Shown here piece after piece: positions 18,746 through 27,835 of a DNA stretch of 64,000 bases (position 1 is its first letter; each line of letters starts with the position of its first letter). A program made the translations under genes and the position numbers. The stretch is taken from contig JAPOZT010000027.1 of the NCBI GenBank assembly GCA_026705925.1, positions 1 through 64,000 on the forward strand, in the 5' to 3' direction. The notes under the pieces were generated by a model that saw nothing but the letters and a program-made list of their open reading frames with translations, made no database searches and was not told where the DNA came from. Source of the DNA: Gemmatimonadota bacterium. GTDB taxonomy: Bacteria > JAAXHH01.

Positions 18746-18919
18746 GTCGGCTCCTTTAGGATAAATGACTCATTAAAAACTAACGTAGAGTGTACAACGT
18801 AAGCATGAATCTGTTCGAGCATATCACTTCAAATCCGGCTATTTTGAAAAGGACAATAGGGTCCACATCGAGAACCTAAAAAGGTACAGTTGGAAGTGAA
18901 TTCAGGAGGAGACCTGATT

Positions 18920-19528
18920 GTGTCTGAGGAGATTTTCGATTACTATGAGATAGACGGCCTTTACCATTTCACCCATGTACATCACGTACAGTCGATATTC
19001 AAAAACGGACTGCGTTCACACAACAATTCGCACGAACTTGGCTTGGTTCGAAACGACATTTCCAATCCAGAAGTACAGAGGCTAAGGTCACAGCGCAGCA
19101 TAGGAGGAAGGCCGTTACATGACTACGTACCTCTGTATTTCAATCCAAGAAACGCAATGTTGTTCGACGTATTTAGGAATCACACGCTGGTTGACATCGC
19201 TATAATCCGGCTACCTCGCAATCTATTGCTGCAAAAAGGGGTATGGTTCACTGACGGTAATGCTGCAAACACGCCTACGATTTCGTACGACCGGTTGGAG
19301 GACCTTAACAAACTAGATTGGGAGTGTATTCAGGCGGAATATTGGACAGAATACGAAGATGGCAAAAGAAAATGTATGGCGGAGATTTTGGTACCAGACA
19401 TGATTTCCGCGAACTACATCCAAAGAAAGTCGTACCTTTTTGTTGAAAACCAGGAGACACAGAACCGAATAGAAGCTATTCTTCCGAACGCACGTGTGGC
19501 TGTCGACGAGGACAAGTTCTTCACTTGA
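18920..19528 (+). CDS. darT: DarT DNA ADP-ribosyltransferase toxin
   Basis: About 202 residues from GTG 18920, 8 nt after AGGAGGAG (the in-frame TTG 18890 has no site). The DarT (DUF4433) signatures are all present: LYHFTHVHHVQSIFKNGLRS, VPLYFNPRNAML with the catalytic/NAD-binding Arg, and MAEILVPDMI with the catalytic Glu. DarT adds ADP-ribose to thymidine (or guanosine) in single-stranded DNA. The macrodomain antitoxin gene follows after 90 nt. Codon use is AT-richer than neighbouring genes, which fits horizontal acquisition. Confidence 0.93.
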   Translation: MSEEIFDYYEIDGLYHFTHVHHVQSIFKNGLRSHNNSHELGLVRNDISNPEVQRLRSQRSIGGRPLHDYVPLYFNPRNAMLFDVFRNHTLVDIAIIRLPRNLLLQKGVWFTDGNAANTPTISYDRLEDLNKLDWECIQAEYWTEYEDGKRKCMAEILVPDMISANYIQRKSYLFVENQETQNRIEAILPNARVAVDEDKFFT

Positions 19529-19618
19529 TTTGACCGTCGCTTTAAATTTAAGGAAGATTGCCTCGGAGTTCGAGACCCTACTTGATCTTGCAGAAGGCCA
19601 CGAACAAGGGTAGATGTC

Positions 19619-20392
19619 ATGACAAACAGTGATGGTACAGGCCCAAATTTCTCCGATACCAAGCCTCAGGGTGTCAGAGTCGAGTACGGCAATATATTCA
19701 CCAGCAATTGCCAGACTTTGGTGAACACAGTCAATTGCCAGGGAGTCATGGGAGCCGGTATCGCATTGGAGTTCAAGCTGCGCTTGCCGGATATGTTCGA
19801 GCAATATGTAGATAAGTGCAAGAAAGGGGAAATCGATATCGGCAAGTCGTGGTTGTACAAACCGCCGCTAGGCACCCGCGAGGGTCGATGGGTGCTCAAC
19901 TTTCCAACGAAACACCATTGGCGGTATCCGTCCCGGTTTCAATATCTGAGAGCCGGCCTCGAAGAATTCCTCCTTACATACAGGGAAAAGGGGATTGAAT
20001 CAATTGCTTTTCCTGTGCTCGGTGCATCCAATGGTGGTCTCGACGAGGATGAATCACTGTCCGTAATGCAAAGTTACTTAGAACAGTGCGAAATCCCGGT
20101 GGAAATATACAAGTACGATCCCACGGCGTTAGATGATCTCTACCGGGAATTTCAGCAGAAACTGGTGCCTTTTCGTGACAAGTCTTTCCTGGCAAAAAGT
20201 ATGGGCGTAAGGGTTGATCGCTTGAATAACGTGTTGAACGTTCTGCAACAGGCCGACAGCTCCATTAATTCCCTCAGCCAACTAGCTACGGTACCGGGCA
20301 TCGGATCGAAAACATTGGAAAAATGCTTCCGCTACGTCATGGATGCGCCAGCGCGTAGCCTGGTTGCCGAGCAATCCTCTTTGTTTGATTAA
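19619..20392 (+). CDS. darG: DarG macrodomain antitoxin
   Basis: 257 residues. The N-terminal macrodomain (about 18-160) carries VNTVNCQGVMGAGIALEFK, the NFPTKHHWR loop with the catalytic Lys of DarG, and FPVLGASNGGL. It removes ADP-ribose from DNA. The C-terminal 90 residues, including TVPGIGSKTLEKCFRYV (a helix-hairpin-helix-like stretch), are the toxin-binding or DNA-contact part. Partner of the preceding DarT. Confidence 0.93.
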   Translation: MTNSDGTGPNFSDTKPQGVRVEYGNIFTSNCQTLVNTVNCQGVMGAGIALEFKLRLPDMFEQYVDKCKKGEIDIGKSWLYKPPLGTREGRWVLNFPTKHHWRYPSRFQYLRAGLEEFLLTYREKGIESIAFPVLGASNGGLDEDESLSVMQSYLEQCEIPVEIYKYDPTALDDLYREFQQKLVPFRDKSFLAKSMGVRVDRLNNVLNVLQQADSSINSLSQLATVPGIGSKTLEKCFRYVMDAPARSLVAEQSSLFD

Positions 20393-20421
20393 GGCTTCAG
20401 AATCCTACCGAGGCTATCCCG

Positions 20422-21249
20422 CTACTCAAACACCCGCATGGGCGGATCTTCCACTTGCAGGCCGTGTTCCGCCGCCCAAGCGCGCAGGGGCACGTCGTCA
20501 CCCTCCCAGGGCCGGCAGAAGAGCTGCGCGGTGATGGGATCCATGCCCGCGAGCACATCATCGGGCGGCGTCGGATGTTGCTGGGCCCACCAGCGGTAGG
20601 CGTAACTGATGAGCAGGACCTTTGTGGTGTTCCCGGTGAAATTGACCCCGGGCGTGTGGTAGATGCTCGTGCTGAAGATGTAGGCGTCTCCCGCCTTGAG
20701 GGCCGGCTCGACGAACTTCGGCGGGTCCAGTGTATCCTTTTTGAACCGCAGGGCCTCGTTCAGTCTGTGGCTGCCGGGCACGAGCATGGTCGCACCCGCG
20801 TCCGGCGACGGAAAGTCGGTCAGGCAATAGCCGACGCGGACCGCCACCGTCCCTCGTATGGGATGATCCGGCCTGAAGTTATTCAGGTCTCGGTGCCAGT
20901 TCCTGAAGGACCGGCCGTCGCCGTCGGGATAGATCGGTTCGTCGGAGGCCGGCTGGGGATACTTGTAGATGAGATGCCCCCGCATCATATGGATGTCATG
21001 GGTGAGCAGTTGCACCACGAGGGGTACTGTGCGGCTGTTCGTGGTGAGTTCCACCAAGGCGTCCTCTTCGTACAGATCTATGTACCGGTTGGCGTAGTAG
21101 TTGTGTATGGGACCCGCCGTCTCCATGAACCGGTCGCCCACGGCTACGACCCGGTTTCTCAGTTCGTCGTCGAGGGCGTACTTGACAATCAGGTAACCGT
21201 GTTCCCGGAAGTGATCCCGCTGCTCGGAAGTTAGGGGTGTGAACTCCAT
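20422..21249 (-). CDS. Phytanoyl-CoA dioxygenase (PhyH) family oxygenase
   Basis: 275 residues from ATG 21249, preceded by AAGGAAAC. The Fe(II)/2-oxoglutarate site is seen as NWHRDLNNF (His-x-Asp) and a distal His with a 2-oxoglutarate-binding residue after IYHTPGVNFTGNTTK. The N-terminus LTSEQRDHFREHGYLIVKY is the usual PhyH opening. Substrates of environmental PhyH proteins are mostly unknown. Divergent from the ammonium transporter. Confidence 0.9.
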   Translation of the reverse strand: MEFTPLTSEQRDHFREHGYLIVKYALDDELRNRVVAVGDRFMETAGPIHNYYANRYIDLYEEDALVELTTNSRTVPLVVQLLTHDIHMMRGHLIYKYPQPASDEPIYPDGDGRSFRNWHRDLNNFRPDHPIRGTVAVRVGYCLTDFPSPDAGATMLVPGSHRLNEALRFKKDTLDPPKFVEPALKAGDAYIFSTSIYHTPGVNFTGNTTKVLLISYAYRWWAQQHPTPPDDVLAGMDPITAQLFCRPWEGDDVPLRAWAAEHGLQVEDPPMRVFE

Positions 21250-21514
21250 GTTGTTTCCTTGGAAGATGTCGGAGGAATACGGGTGGCAAGGGCAAATATA
21301 GAAGCCGGCACGCGGATCGTCAATATCCAGCGTCCCGCGACGCTCCACACCAGGCTGCGCTACTTCGATAAGCGCCAGGCGTTTTTTTCACATTCCACCA
21401 CATTTTACAAGGATTTAACCTCCGGGTAATATGCCTGTAACAGATGGGGACTATATTGGAAACTCAGTTTCAAAAGAACCGTTTCCAATCCATCACAACA
21501 GGGAGGTTTTCCGT

Positions 21515-22816
21515 ATGTCCCTTAGCGGCATATTACGTATCACCGCGTGCATGGCACTTGCGGTACCCGGCGCGGCTTTCGCGCAGGAAGAGGCTGCGGC
21601 CCCAGCGGCCGTGCTGAATTCCGGAGATACCGCCTGGATGCTCGTCAGCTGCGCCCTGGTGCTGCTCATGTTGCCCGGCCTGGCCATGTTCTACGGCGGG
21701 CTCACGCGCACCCGGAACGTACTGGGCACCATGATGCACAGTTTCGCGGCCATGGGCATCATGGGCGTGCAATGGGTGATCTTCGGATTTGCCCTGGCCT
21801 TCGGCGCAAGCGCGATCATACCGGGCGTCCTCGGCTGGAGCTCCGACTACTTCCTGCTGGGCGGCGTCGATCCCGGAACCCTCTGGGACGGAACGAACAT
21901 CCCCACGTACCTGTTCGCCATGTTCCAGGGCATGTTCGCCATCATCACCCCCGCCCTGATCGCCGGGGCCATCGCCGAACGCGTGAAGTTCGGCGCCTAC
22001 TGCCTGCTGATCCTGCTCTGGGGTTTCGTGGTGTACGAACCCCTGTGCTACATGGTGTGGAACGCGGACGGCATGCTCTTCAAGGACGGCGCCATTGACT
22101 TCGCCGGCGGCACGGTGGTGCACATATCTTCCGGCGTGGCGGGCCTGGTGGCCGCCATGGTGCTCGGCCCCCGTCTCGGCTATCCCGGACGGGCCATGAA
22201 GCCCAACAACCTGACCATGACCCTCATCGGCGCGGGCCTGCTCTGGATCGGCTGGTTCGGCTTCAACGCCGGTTCCGCCGTGTCCGCCGGAGAAACGGCC
22301 GTCCAGGCCCTGACGGTGACCCAGATCTCCGCCGCCGCGGGCGCCGTGGGCTGGATCGTTACGGAGCTGATCCATCATGGCAGGGCCTCGAGCCTCGGCA
22401 TCGTTTCCGGCATCCTGGCCGGCCTCGTCGCCATTACGCCGGCCGCCGGCAGCGTGACCCCGGCCTGGGCCCTGGTCTTCGGCTTCGGTGCCGCCGTGGT
22501 CTGCTTCCTGATGGTGCAGCTCAAGGGCAAGCTGGGCTACGACGATACGCTCGACGTCTTCGCCATCCACGGCATCGGCGGCATGTTCGGCGCATTGCTC
22601 GTCGGCCTGGTCGCCACAGACGTCGGCGGTTGGTCGCAATTCCTGATCCAGATCAAGGGCGTGGTCATCGCCATCGCGCTGTCGGCCGTCGGTACGGGCG
22701 TCCTCGTGTGGCTGATCGACCGGACGATCGGGCTCCGCGCCACGGACGAGGATCAGCTGGTCGGCCTGGACCACTCCCAGCACGGGGAGGATGGTTACGG
22801 ACTGACTCATCTGTAG
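21515..22816 (+). CDS. amt: Ammonium transporter Amt
   Basis: 433 residues from ATG 21515 (GGGAGG 9 nt upstream) with a cleavable signal peptide ending AFAQE, as in many Amt proteins, and eleven transmembrane helices. Landmarks: FYGGLTRTRNVLGTMMHSFA, the twin pore histidines in GTVVHISSGVAGLV and FAIHGIGGMFGAL, and the Asp of IDFAGG. It conducts ammonium into the cytoplasm. A PII gene follows, the classic Amt-GlnK arrangement. Confidence 0.97.
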   Translation: MSLSGILRITACMALAVPGAAFAQEEAAAPAAVLNSGDTAWMLVSCALVLLMLPGLAMFYGGLTRTRNVLGTMMHSFAAMGIMGVQWVIFGFALAFGASAIIPGVLGWSSDYFLLGGVDPGTLWDGTNIPTYLFAMFQGMFAIITPALIAGAIAERVKFGAYCLLILLWGFVVYEPLCYMVWNADGMLFKDGAIDFAGGTVVHISSGVAGLVAAMVLGPRLGYPGRAMKPNNLTMTLIGAGLLWIGWFGFNAGSAVSAGETAVQALTVTQISAAAGAVGWIVTELIHHGRASSLGIVSGILAGLVAITPAAGSVTPAWALVFGFGAAVVCFLMVQLKGKLGYDDTLDVFAIHGIGGMFGALLVGLVATDVGGWSQFLIQIKGVVIAIALSAVGTGVLVWLIDRTIGLRATDEDQLVGLDHSQHGEDGYGLTHL

Positions 22817-22893
22817 CCGACCACGCTGAGGTCACGGGCCGGGAACAGGCTCGAATCTATCATTAGACCATTACTTCAGGAGTCGTCAGACCT

Positions 22894-23238
22894 ATGAAAC
22901 TAATCGTAGCCATCATCAGACCGGAGAAGCTCGACGACGTCCGGAATGCGCTCGACGAGAAAGGCATCCCCGGCATGACCCTGTCCAGGGTGTCGGGGCA
23001 TGGCCGCACCGCCCATCGCACGGGGCTTTACCGGGGACAGGAGATCGACATCCCCCTCGCGGCCAAGATACGTATGGAAATCGCCGTCACCAACGATCAG
23101 AAAGACGAGATCGTGGACGTGATCTGGAAGGCCGCCAGGTCGGGCGGCGACCGGACGGGAGACGGCAAGATATTCGTCGTGCCTGTCGAAGAGAGCATCC
23201 GCATCAGCAGCGGGGAACGCGGCGAGGACGCGGTGTAG
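22894..23238 (+). CDS. glnK: PII nitrogen regulatory protein (GlnK-like)
   Basis: 114 residues. MKLIVAIIRPEKLDDVRNAL, VSGHGRTA and the C-terminal GDGKIFVVPVEESIRISSGERGEDA are PII signatures. The T-loop reads LYRGQEIDIPLAAKIRM: the position of Tyr51, uridylylated in enteric PII, is not Tyr. It probably plugs the preceding Amt in response to ATP/ADP and 2-oxoglutarate, without uridylylation at Tyr51. A terminator follows. Confidence 0.94.
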   Translation: MKLIVAIIRPEKLDDVRNALDEKGIPGMTLSRVSGHGRTAHRTGLYRGQEIDIPLAAKIRMEIAVTNDQKDEIVDVIWKAARSGGDRTGDGKIFVVPVEESIRISSGERGEDAV

Positions 23239-23296
23239 GGGCGCGCCCTGCCCACTGTGTTGGGGAGTGGAGTAGTTTGTTCGTGCGTAAGTAATG

Positions 23297-23336
23297 ACCG
23301 CCGGTCCGGTGGCGCCATCGGGCCGGCGGTTTTTCT
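23297..23336 (+). terminator. Intrinsic terminator of the amt-glnK unit
   Basis: Stem starting ACCGCCGG (23297-23304) and ending CCGGCGGT (23323-23330), imperfect in the middle, followed by T5. Confidence 0.82.
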
Positions 23337-23374
23337 TCTCTAAGACGGTAGTCTTCTCGTCGCTGTGCCGGGCA

Positions 23375-23938
23375 TTACCCCGGACCGTTCAATGGAAGGA
23401 TGACATTTACCAGTACCCACCGAAGTCCGTTACCCTCAAAGACTATTTCAATCTCATCGCCTTTTACATTCTTGGTCTGAATAACCAGCGAGAAGGACCT
23501 AAGACCCCTGTCAATCACGTAATCCTCTTGATCCAGGATTCTTGCCCCGATTGAACCTGATAAAGCTGTGAAGGGGAGATCAGCATTATCGGGAACATCC
23601 ACCTTGGAAGCCATTCGGACTAATCCGGCTGGCGTGACATAGACATCGATCAGTCTATCGACGATAGGTCCCGTCAATGCCATACCTGCAACAGCTTCGG
23701 GTCTACCATATTCAACTGCCCATCTATCCATCCCAGACTTAAGTTGATCCTTCAGATTCTCCCGCAAGACGGGGAAATCTATCATTTCACCCAGTGCCTG
23801 CTCATCGGCATCAACGATCGCCGCTTTCAAATTGCGAACCGCAAAGTAGGGAGACGTAAACCAGTACGCTCCAATAGCAATGATAACAAGAACACATAAA
23901 ACATCGATCATTTTCCTTCTTGTAAGAAATCCAGGCAT
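23375..23938 (-). CDS. DUF2939 family membrane-anchored protein
   Basis: 187 residues. One N-terminal transmembrane helix (IDVLCVLVIIAIGAYWFT) is followed by the DUF2939 pattern SPYFAVRNLKAAIVDADEQALGEMIDFPVLRENLK. The family is periplasmic with unknown function. Monocistronic in appearance, convergent with glnK. Confidence 0.75.
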   Translation of the reverse strand: MPGFLTRRKMIDVLCVLVIIAIGAYWFTSPYFAVRNLKAAIVDADEQALGEMIDFPVLRENLKDQLKSGMDRWAVEYGRPEAVAGMALTGPIVDRLIDVYVTPAGLVRMASKVDVPDNADLPFTALSGSIGARILDQEDYVIDRGLRSFSLVIQTKNVKGDEIEIVFEGNGLRWVLVNVILPLNGPG

Positions 23939-24043
23939 GATTTGAACCTCCGGTAAGCTGAGTGAGTTTGTTCAAACAAAGGTCACGGCTGATTCAGTCC
24001 AAGTCAATAAACCCTATTATCATGAACCATTTCCGATGACTGA

Positions 24044-25090
24044 TTAAACTCCCGTCGACGGCTTCAGGTCCCTACGCTTGAAGAGCCAGAATGAACCACC
24101 CCAGAATACGACGATGTAAGCCAGGATGGGCAGGAAAGTAGAAAGGAAGTCCCTGAGGTAGTTGTAAATCTCAGAGAGGTTATTCAATGCCGGGAATTCC
24201 AGGCTTGCCATCCACAGCGGGGTATTGACTGAGATCAAGATCCGGGCCGCGTCCGGTCCCAGATATGAGCCTATGATCCACCTGAGTATCGACTCGCTTA
24301 TATAGAACACCACCGAAATCACAATACCCGATGACGCCGATGAGGTCAATACCGCGAAGAAAGTACCCAGGATGATGTAGGGCAGCATCATGTACATTGA
24401 CTTGACTACGTCCGCTCCCGGTCTTAGCCACTGCATTACATCGGTCGAGATACCAGTACCCGCCATTGTGTACGTAATGATCAGGCTGCTGATGCCCATA
24501 AACAGGATTACAGCCAGGTGTCCGATACCGACCACGGCCAGGAGGCCGAGGACTTTCGCTGCCAGAAATCGTCCGCGTCCACACCCCTTTGCGAGGACCT
24601 GCCGCGCTGTTCCCCAGGTGTATTCGACCCCAATTGCCATGGCTGCCAGGATCATGACGAACAAGTATCCCAAAGTGCCGAACATATTAATGCCGTAAGA
24701 CAGGCTGCCTGGCAGCGTAGCGTTGTTGAGAAAGTTCGTACGCGCAAAATCGTACATGCCGAGCAACGCCGGGCATCGGTCTCTGAGCGATTCTACTTCC
24801 TGAAGTGCTGCTTGCCGGAATTCGGTAGGTATCCCGGACAGCCTGGATTCAACCAGTCCGTCTCTGATGTCCAGGCAGGATATGCTTATGGTGGAATGTT
24901 CGCCCTCCTCGTTGGCGGGTCCCGCCTGAACTGCTATCCGTCCGGGGTCTGCGTTGCTATACATTTGGTACTCAGTTAATAGCCTCAATTGAGAAGACAA
25001 CACGATGAACGCCAGAAAAACCCACGGCATCCACCTTCGTCGAAGCTTGATCACTTCCCAACGCGCCATGCGCAGGGTCTGTCGTATCAT
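24044..25090 (-). CDS. ABC-2 type transporter permease
   Basis: 348 residues with six predicted membrane segments (LGYLFVMILAAMAIGVEYTW, LLAVVGIGHLAVILFMGISS, MLPYIILGTFFAVLTSSAS, ILAYIVVFWGGSFWLFK among them) and one large loop after the first helix. The EYTWGTARQVLAKG motif is typical of ABC-2 exporters of the bacitracin/CcmB-like type. The ATG overlaps the stop of the ATPase gene (ATGA), so the two are co-translated. Confidence 0.88.
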   Translation of the reverse strand: MIRQTLRMARWEVIKLRRRWMPWVFLAFIVLSSQLRLLTEYQMYSNADPGRIAVQAGPANEEGEHSTISISCLDIRDGLVESRLSGIPTEFRQAALQEVESLRDRCPALLGMYDFARTNFLNNATLPGSLSYGINMFGTLGYLFVMILAAMAIGVEYTWGTARQVLAKGCGRGRFLAAKVLGLLAVVGIGHLAVILFMGISSLIITYTMAGTGISTDVMQWLRPGADVVKSMYMMLPYIILGTFFAVLTSSASSGIVISVVFYISESILRWIIGSYLGPDAARILISVNTPLWMASLEFPALNNLSEIYNYLRDFLSTFLPILAYIVVFWGGSFWLFKRRDLKPSTGV

Positions 25091-26016
25091 GCTGTGTCCC
25101 CGTTCGCGTCATCCGTAATCTTGAAATAGTACTCCTCCAGCGACACGTGGCCTAAGGTCATTTCCGCGACATACACGGCCGACCGGCTGAGGACCTCGGA
25201 AAGCTCAGATGACCGTAGCGTCGGCGCCGACACCAGAATTGACTCGCCCTTCGAGTTCAAATCTGTTACCCAGTTCAGCTTCGATAGAATCTCAATTGCC
25301 TTCGCGTTGTCGGTAGTACGAAGCAGGATCGTTTCCCCTGCCAGAGACCGGACCAACTCATCGACTCTACCCTGGACCACGAGCCTGCCGTGCGAGAGTA
25401 TGGCCACGCTGTCACACACCTGTTCGACTTCGTGCAGCAGATGGCTGGAAAGCAGCACGGTACGTTCTCCGTCACCTAGGCTGCGTATCAATTCACGTAC
25501 TTCGGCCATGCCGTCCGGGTCCATCCCGTTGGTAGGTTCGTCCAGGATCAGGAGATCGGGATCGCCCAGGAGGACATAGGCCAGTCCCAACCGCTGTTTC
25601 ATTCCGAGAGAGTAGGTCTGAAACCGGTCTTTCCCTCGTCCGTCAAGCCCTACTTTTTCCAGTAAAGTATCCAGTTCGACCGAATCGCCATTGCCGGATA
25701 TCTCCTGGAAGAATGCGAGGTTGTCACGTCCCGTAAGATGTGGATAGAAGGATGGGAATTCCACGATGGCGCCTGTTCGGGTGAGTGCTTCCCTATGCGG
25801 TTTTCTTCCTCCAAACAGACTGAAACGTCCTGCGGACGGCCTGACGAGTCCAAGCAGCATGCCCATCGTCGTCGTCTTGCCGGAACCGTTCGGACCCAGC
25901 AGTCCGAATACATGACCACGCGGGACCTCCAGCGACAGATCGTTCACGGCCAGAATGTCGCCATAACGCTTGGTGAGTGATTCGGTTTTTATGACAAGGT
26001 CGTTGGAAGCCATCAT
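25087..26016 (-). CDS. ABC-2 type transporter ATP-binding protein
   Basis: 309 residues. Walker A GPNGSGKTTT, Q-loop region, signature YSLGMKQRLGLAYVLLG, Walker B LLILDEPTNGMD and the switch His in LLSSHLLHEVEQV are all intact. Such CcmA/BcrA-type ATPases drive export of lipids, peptides or antibiotics. The C-terminal 90 residues form the extra domain common in this group. Operon with the permease. Confidence 0.94.
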   Translation of the reverse strand: MMASNDLVIKTESLTKRYGDILAVNDLSLEVPRGHVFGLLGPNGSGKTTTMGMLLGLVRPSAGRFSLFGGRKPHREALTRTGAIVEFPSFYPHLTGRDNLAFFQEISGNGDSVELDTLLEKVGLDGRGKDRFQTYSLGMKQRLGLAYVLLGDPDLLILDEPTNGMDPDGMAEVRELIRSLGDGERTVLLSSHLLHEVEQVCDSVAILSHGRLVVQGRVDELVRSLAGETILLRTTDNAKAIEILSKLNWVTDLNSKGESILVSAPTLRSSELSEVLSRSAVYVAEMTLGHVSLEEYYFKITDDANGDTA

Positions 26017-26221
26017 AATCTTCAGACTGCTTTAGGATTGAAATTGTTACAATCCTGTCAGGAATATGCACAATCGGTGGTGGTTACGATGTGGTGTTCG
26101 CGAGCCAAATGGCAAAGTAAGTTCACGCAGCTACTTGGAATCCATCATCGAGTCGCTGTCCCGCTGAGTAGTGAGGAAATTGGATCTGGAGAAACCTGAG
26201 TTGTCGTAATGTAGAGGGATA

Positions 26222-27010
26222 CTACAGCACTTCCGCCCGTGCCCTGAGTTCGTCCAAACCCGCCGTCATGGCCTGAAGGCGCGGGCTTTCCGACCGCATG
26301 ATCCGTTCGTGGGGTTCCAGGGTGTAGGGACTGAAGCGCTTGATGGACGCCAGGTGGGCGTCCGTAGTGGGACGGGCTGCGTACTTGAGGGCGACATAGC
26401 GCCTTCGCCCGGCCTTGCCGTAGACGGCGTGGTAGAGACTCTGGCTGAAGACGACCGCGTCGCCGGGGTCCGTCTCGAGGGGATGACAGGGGACCTCGCT
26501 GCCCTGAGATCCGAAGAAGGCCGGATCGTCGAGTCCGTGCCGCTGCTGGAACGGGGCGAGTTCCTCGTGGAAGGGAGATCGGTGTGAGCCGGGTATGACA
26601 CGCAGCGCGCCCGTGTCCTTCCGCATAGGGTCCAGGTACATCATGATCTTGATGCGCAGGTAACCGAGTTCCTGCGGTCCGGGCCGGTCCGCGTGCCAGT
26701 GATGGAAGGGCCGCCGGGTCATGGTGCCCTGCACGCCCTCGGACCCCGACCAGATCATGTTCTGGCCGAGCAGCTGCGCCATGGGCGTATAGAAACGGTC
26801 GTCCTCGATCATGGGCAGAGCGGCCGGGCGCAACTCCAGGAACGGCGCGATGGACACGTGCTCATCCTCCGTGGGCTGATGTCCCAGTTCCGCCGTCCAA
26901 ATTTCGTCCCCCAGGCGCCCCAGTTCTTCGGTTTCCGCCATATTTAATACCTGCCTCAGTAAGATAAACCCAAACACCCTGAAATGATGGATCTGGTCTT
27001 CCGTCAGCAT
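26222..27010 (-). CDS. Phytanoyl-CoA dioxygenase (PhyH) family oxygenase
   Basis: 262 residues. Fe(II) ligands HHWHADRPG (His-x-Asp) and the distal His with Arg in SLYHAVYGKAGRRRYVALKY are present; the N-terminus is LTEDQIHHFRVFGFILLRQV. Second PhyH enzyme of the window and only distantly similar to the first. Substrate unknown. Confidence 0.9.
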   Translation of the reverse strand: MLTEDQIHHFRVFGFILLRQVLNMAETEELGRLGDEIWTAELGHQPTEDEHVSIAPFLELRPAALPMIEDDRFYTPMAQLLGQNMIWSGSEGVQGTMTRRPFHHWHADRPGPQELGYLRIKIMMYLDPMRKDTGALRVIPGSHRSPFHEELAPFQQRHGLDDPAFFGSQGSEVPCHPLETDPGDAVVFSQSLYHAVYGKAGRRRYVALKYAARPTTDAHLASIKRFSPYTLEPHERIMRSESPRLQAMTAGLDELRARAEVL

Positions 27011-27280
27011 GGCGGGATTCCTGCCTGATGGTGGTTTACGTGGCAGCGCGATGTCGCACCGCGTTATGCCGCAAGAAGGTCTTGAACAATAGCCGTATCC
27101 TTAATAACATGGGTGCATTGCGAACCGCAAGACTAATTCAGCCAGGCACGAGACTTGTGCGGCGCGAGCTGCCCTTGCGCAGCGTGCGCTGTTCTGGCGC
27201 GGTGCGGCCTGCCCTTGCACGGCACAACTTGCCGATGCGCCGCGTGCTTGCACGGCTTGACCGTCCTATGCACGGCCAAC

Positions 27281-27751
27281 ATGACACAGGATCAAATGAC
27301 CATGGCCCTTACCGAAGGAAAAACCGTAAACGGCAAGAAGGACGGATACTGGGTCACTTATTACGCCAACGGTAACAAGCGCAGCGAAGGCAACTACCGA
27401 ATGGGCGTGAAGGACGGGAACTGGATCCAGTACTACGGCAATGGCAACAAGAAGAGCGAAGGACGGTTCAGGAACGGCCTCAATGAGGGCTGGTACGTCT
27501 GCTGGCACGAGAACGGAACCAAACAGTGGGAAGGCGACTATGGGCCCCACGTGGGCAAGTCGTATGACGGCAAGAAAGAAGGTCGTTGGCAGTGTTACTC
27601 GGCAAAGGACGGCGAGACCGTGTGGCGCATCATCGATTACAAGCACGGAACGCGTACGCGTCCCGATGTACACCCCCTCGGACCGTGTTTAATGTGCGGA
27701 GATCCCATCCACGATCTCGATACGGACAGGTGTCCGACGTGCGCGCATTGA
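27281..27751 (+). CDS. MORN/YwqK-like repeat protein with C-terminal zinc ribbon
   Basis: About 156 residues from ATG 27281; the longer frame from 27155 runs through a Cys/Arg-rich low-complexity stretch without a ribosome-binding site and is probably not translated. Four to five MORN-2 type repeats (GYWVTYYANGNKRSEGNY, GNWIQYYGNGNKKSEGRF, GWYVCWHENGTKQWEGDY) are followed by a zinc ribbon with CLMCGD and CPTC. Repeats of this kind bind partners; the ribbon suggests a structural zinc. Function unknown. Confidence 0.78.
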   Translation: MTQDQMTMALTEGKTVNGKKDGYWVTYYANGNKRSEGNYRMGVKDGNWIQYYGNGNKKSEGRFRNGLNEGWYVCWHENGTKQWEGDYGPHVGKSYDGKKEGRWQCYSAKDGETVWRIIDYKHGTRTRPDVHPLGPCLMCGDPIHDLDTDRCPTCAH

Positions 27752-27835
27752 CTTTGAGAACGCCGTTTCAGGACACCGATCGTCCGGTTACCCGCGCCGT
27801 GCCAAACTGACTCCACCTGAAGGGACCACCCGCCC

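Noticed and set aside
21364-21388. GCGCT/AGCGC hairpin with T run as terminator
   Set aside because: No plus-strand gene ends close upstream (darG ends nearly 1 kb earlier), and the T run is separated from the stem.
21533-22810. 425-codon minus-strand frame
   Set aside because: Antisense of the Amt gene; no recognisable domain.
27155-27280. Cys-rich N-terminal extension of the MORN protein
   Set aside because: No ribosome-binding site, low-complexity repeats, and the ATG at 27281 begins the recognisable protein.
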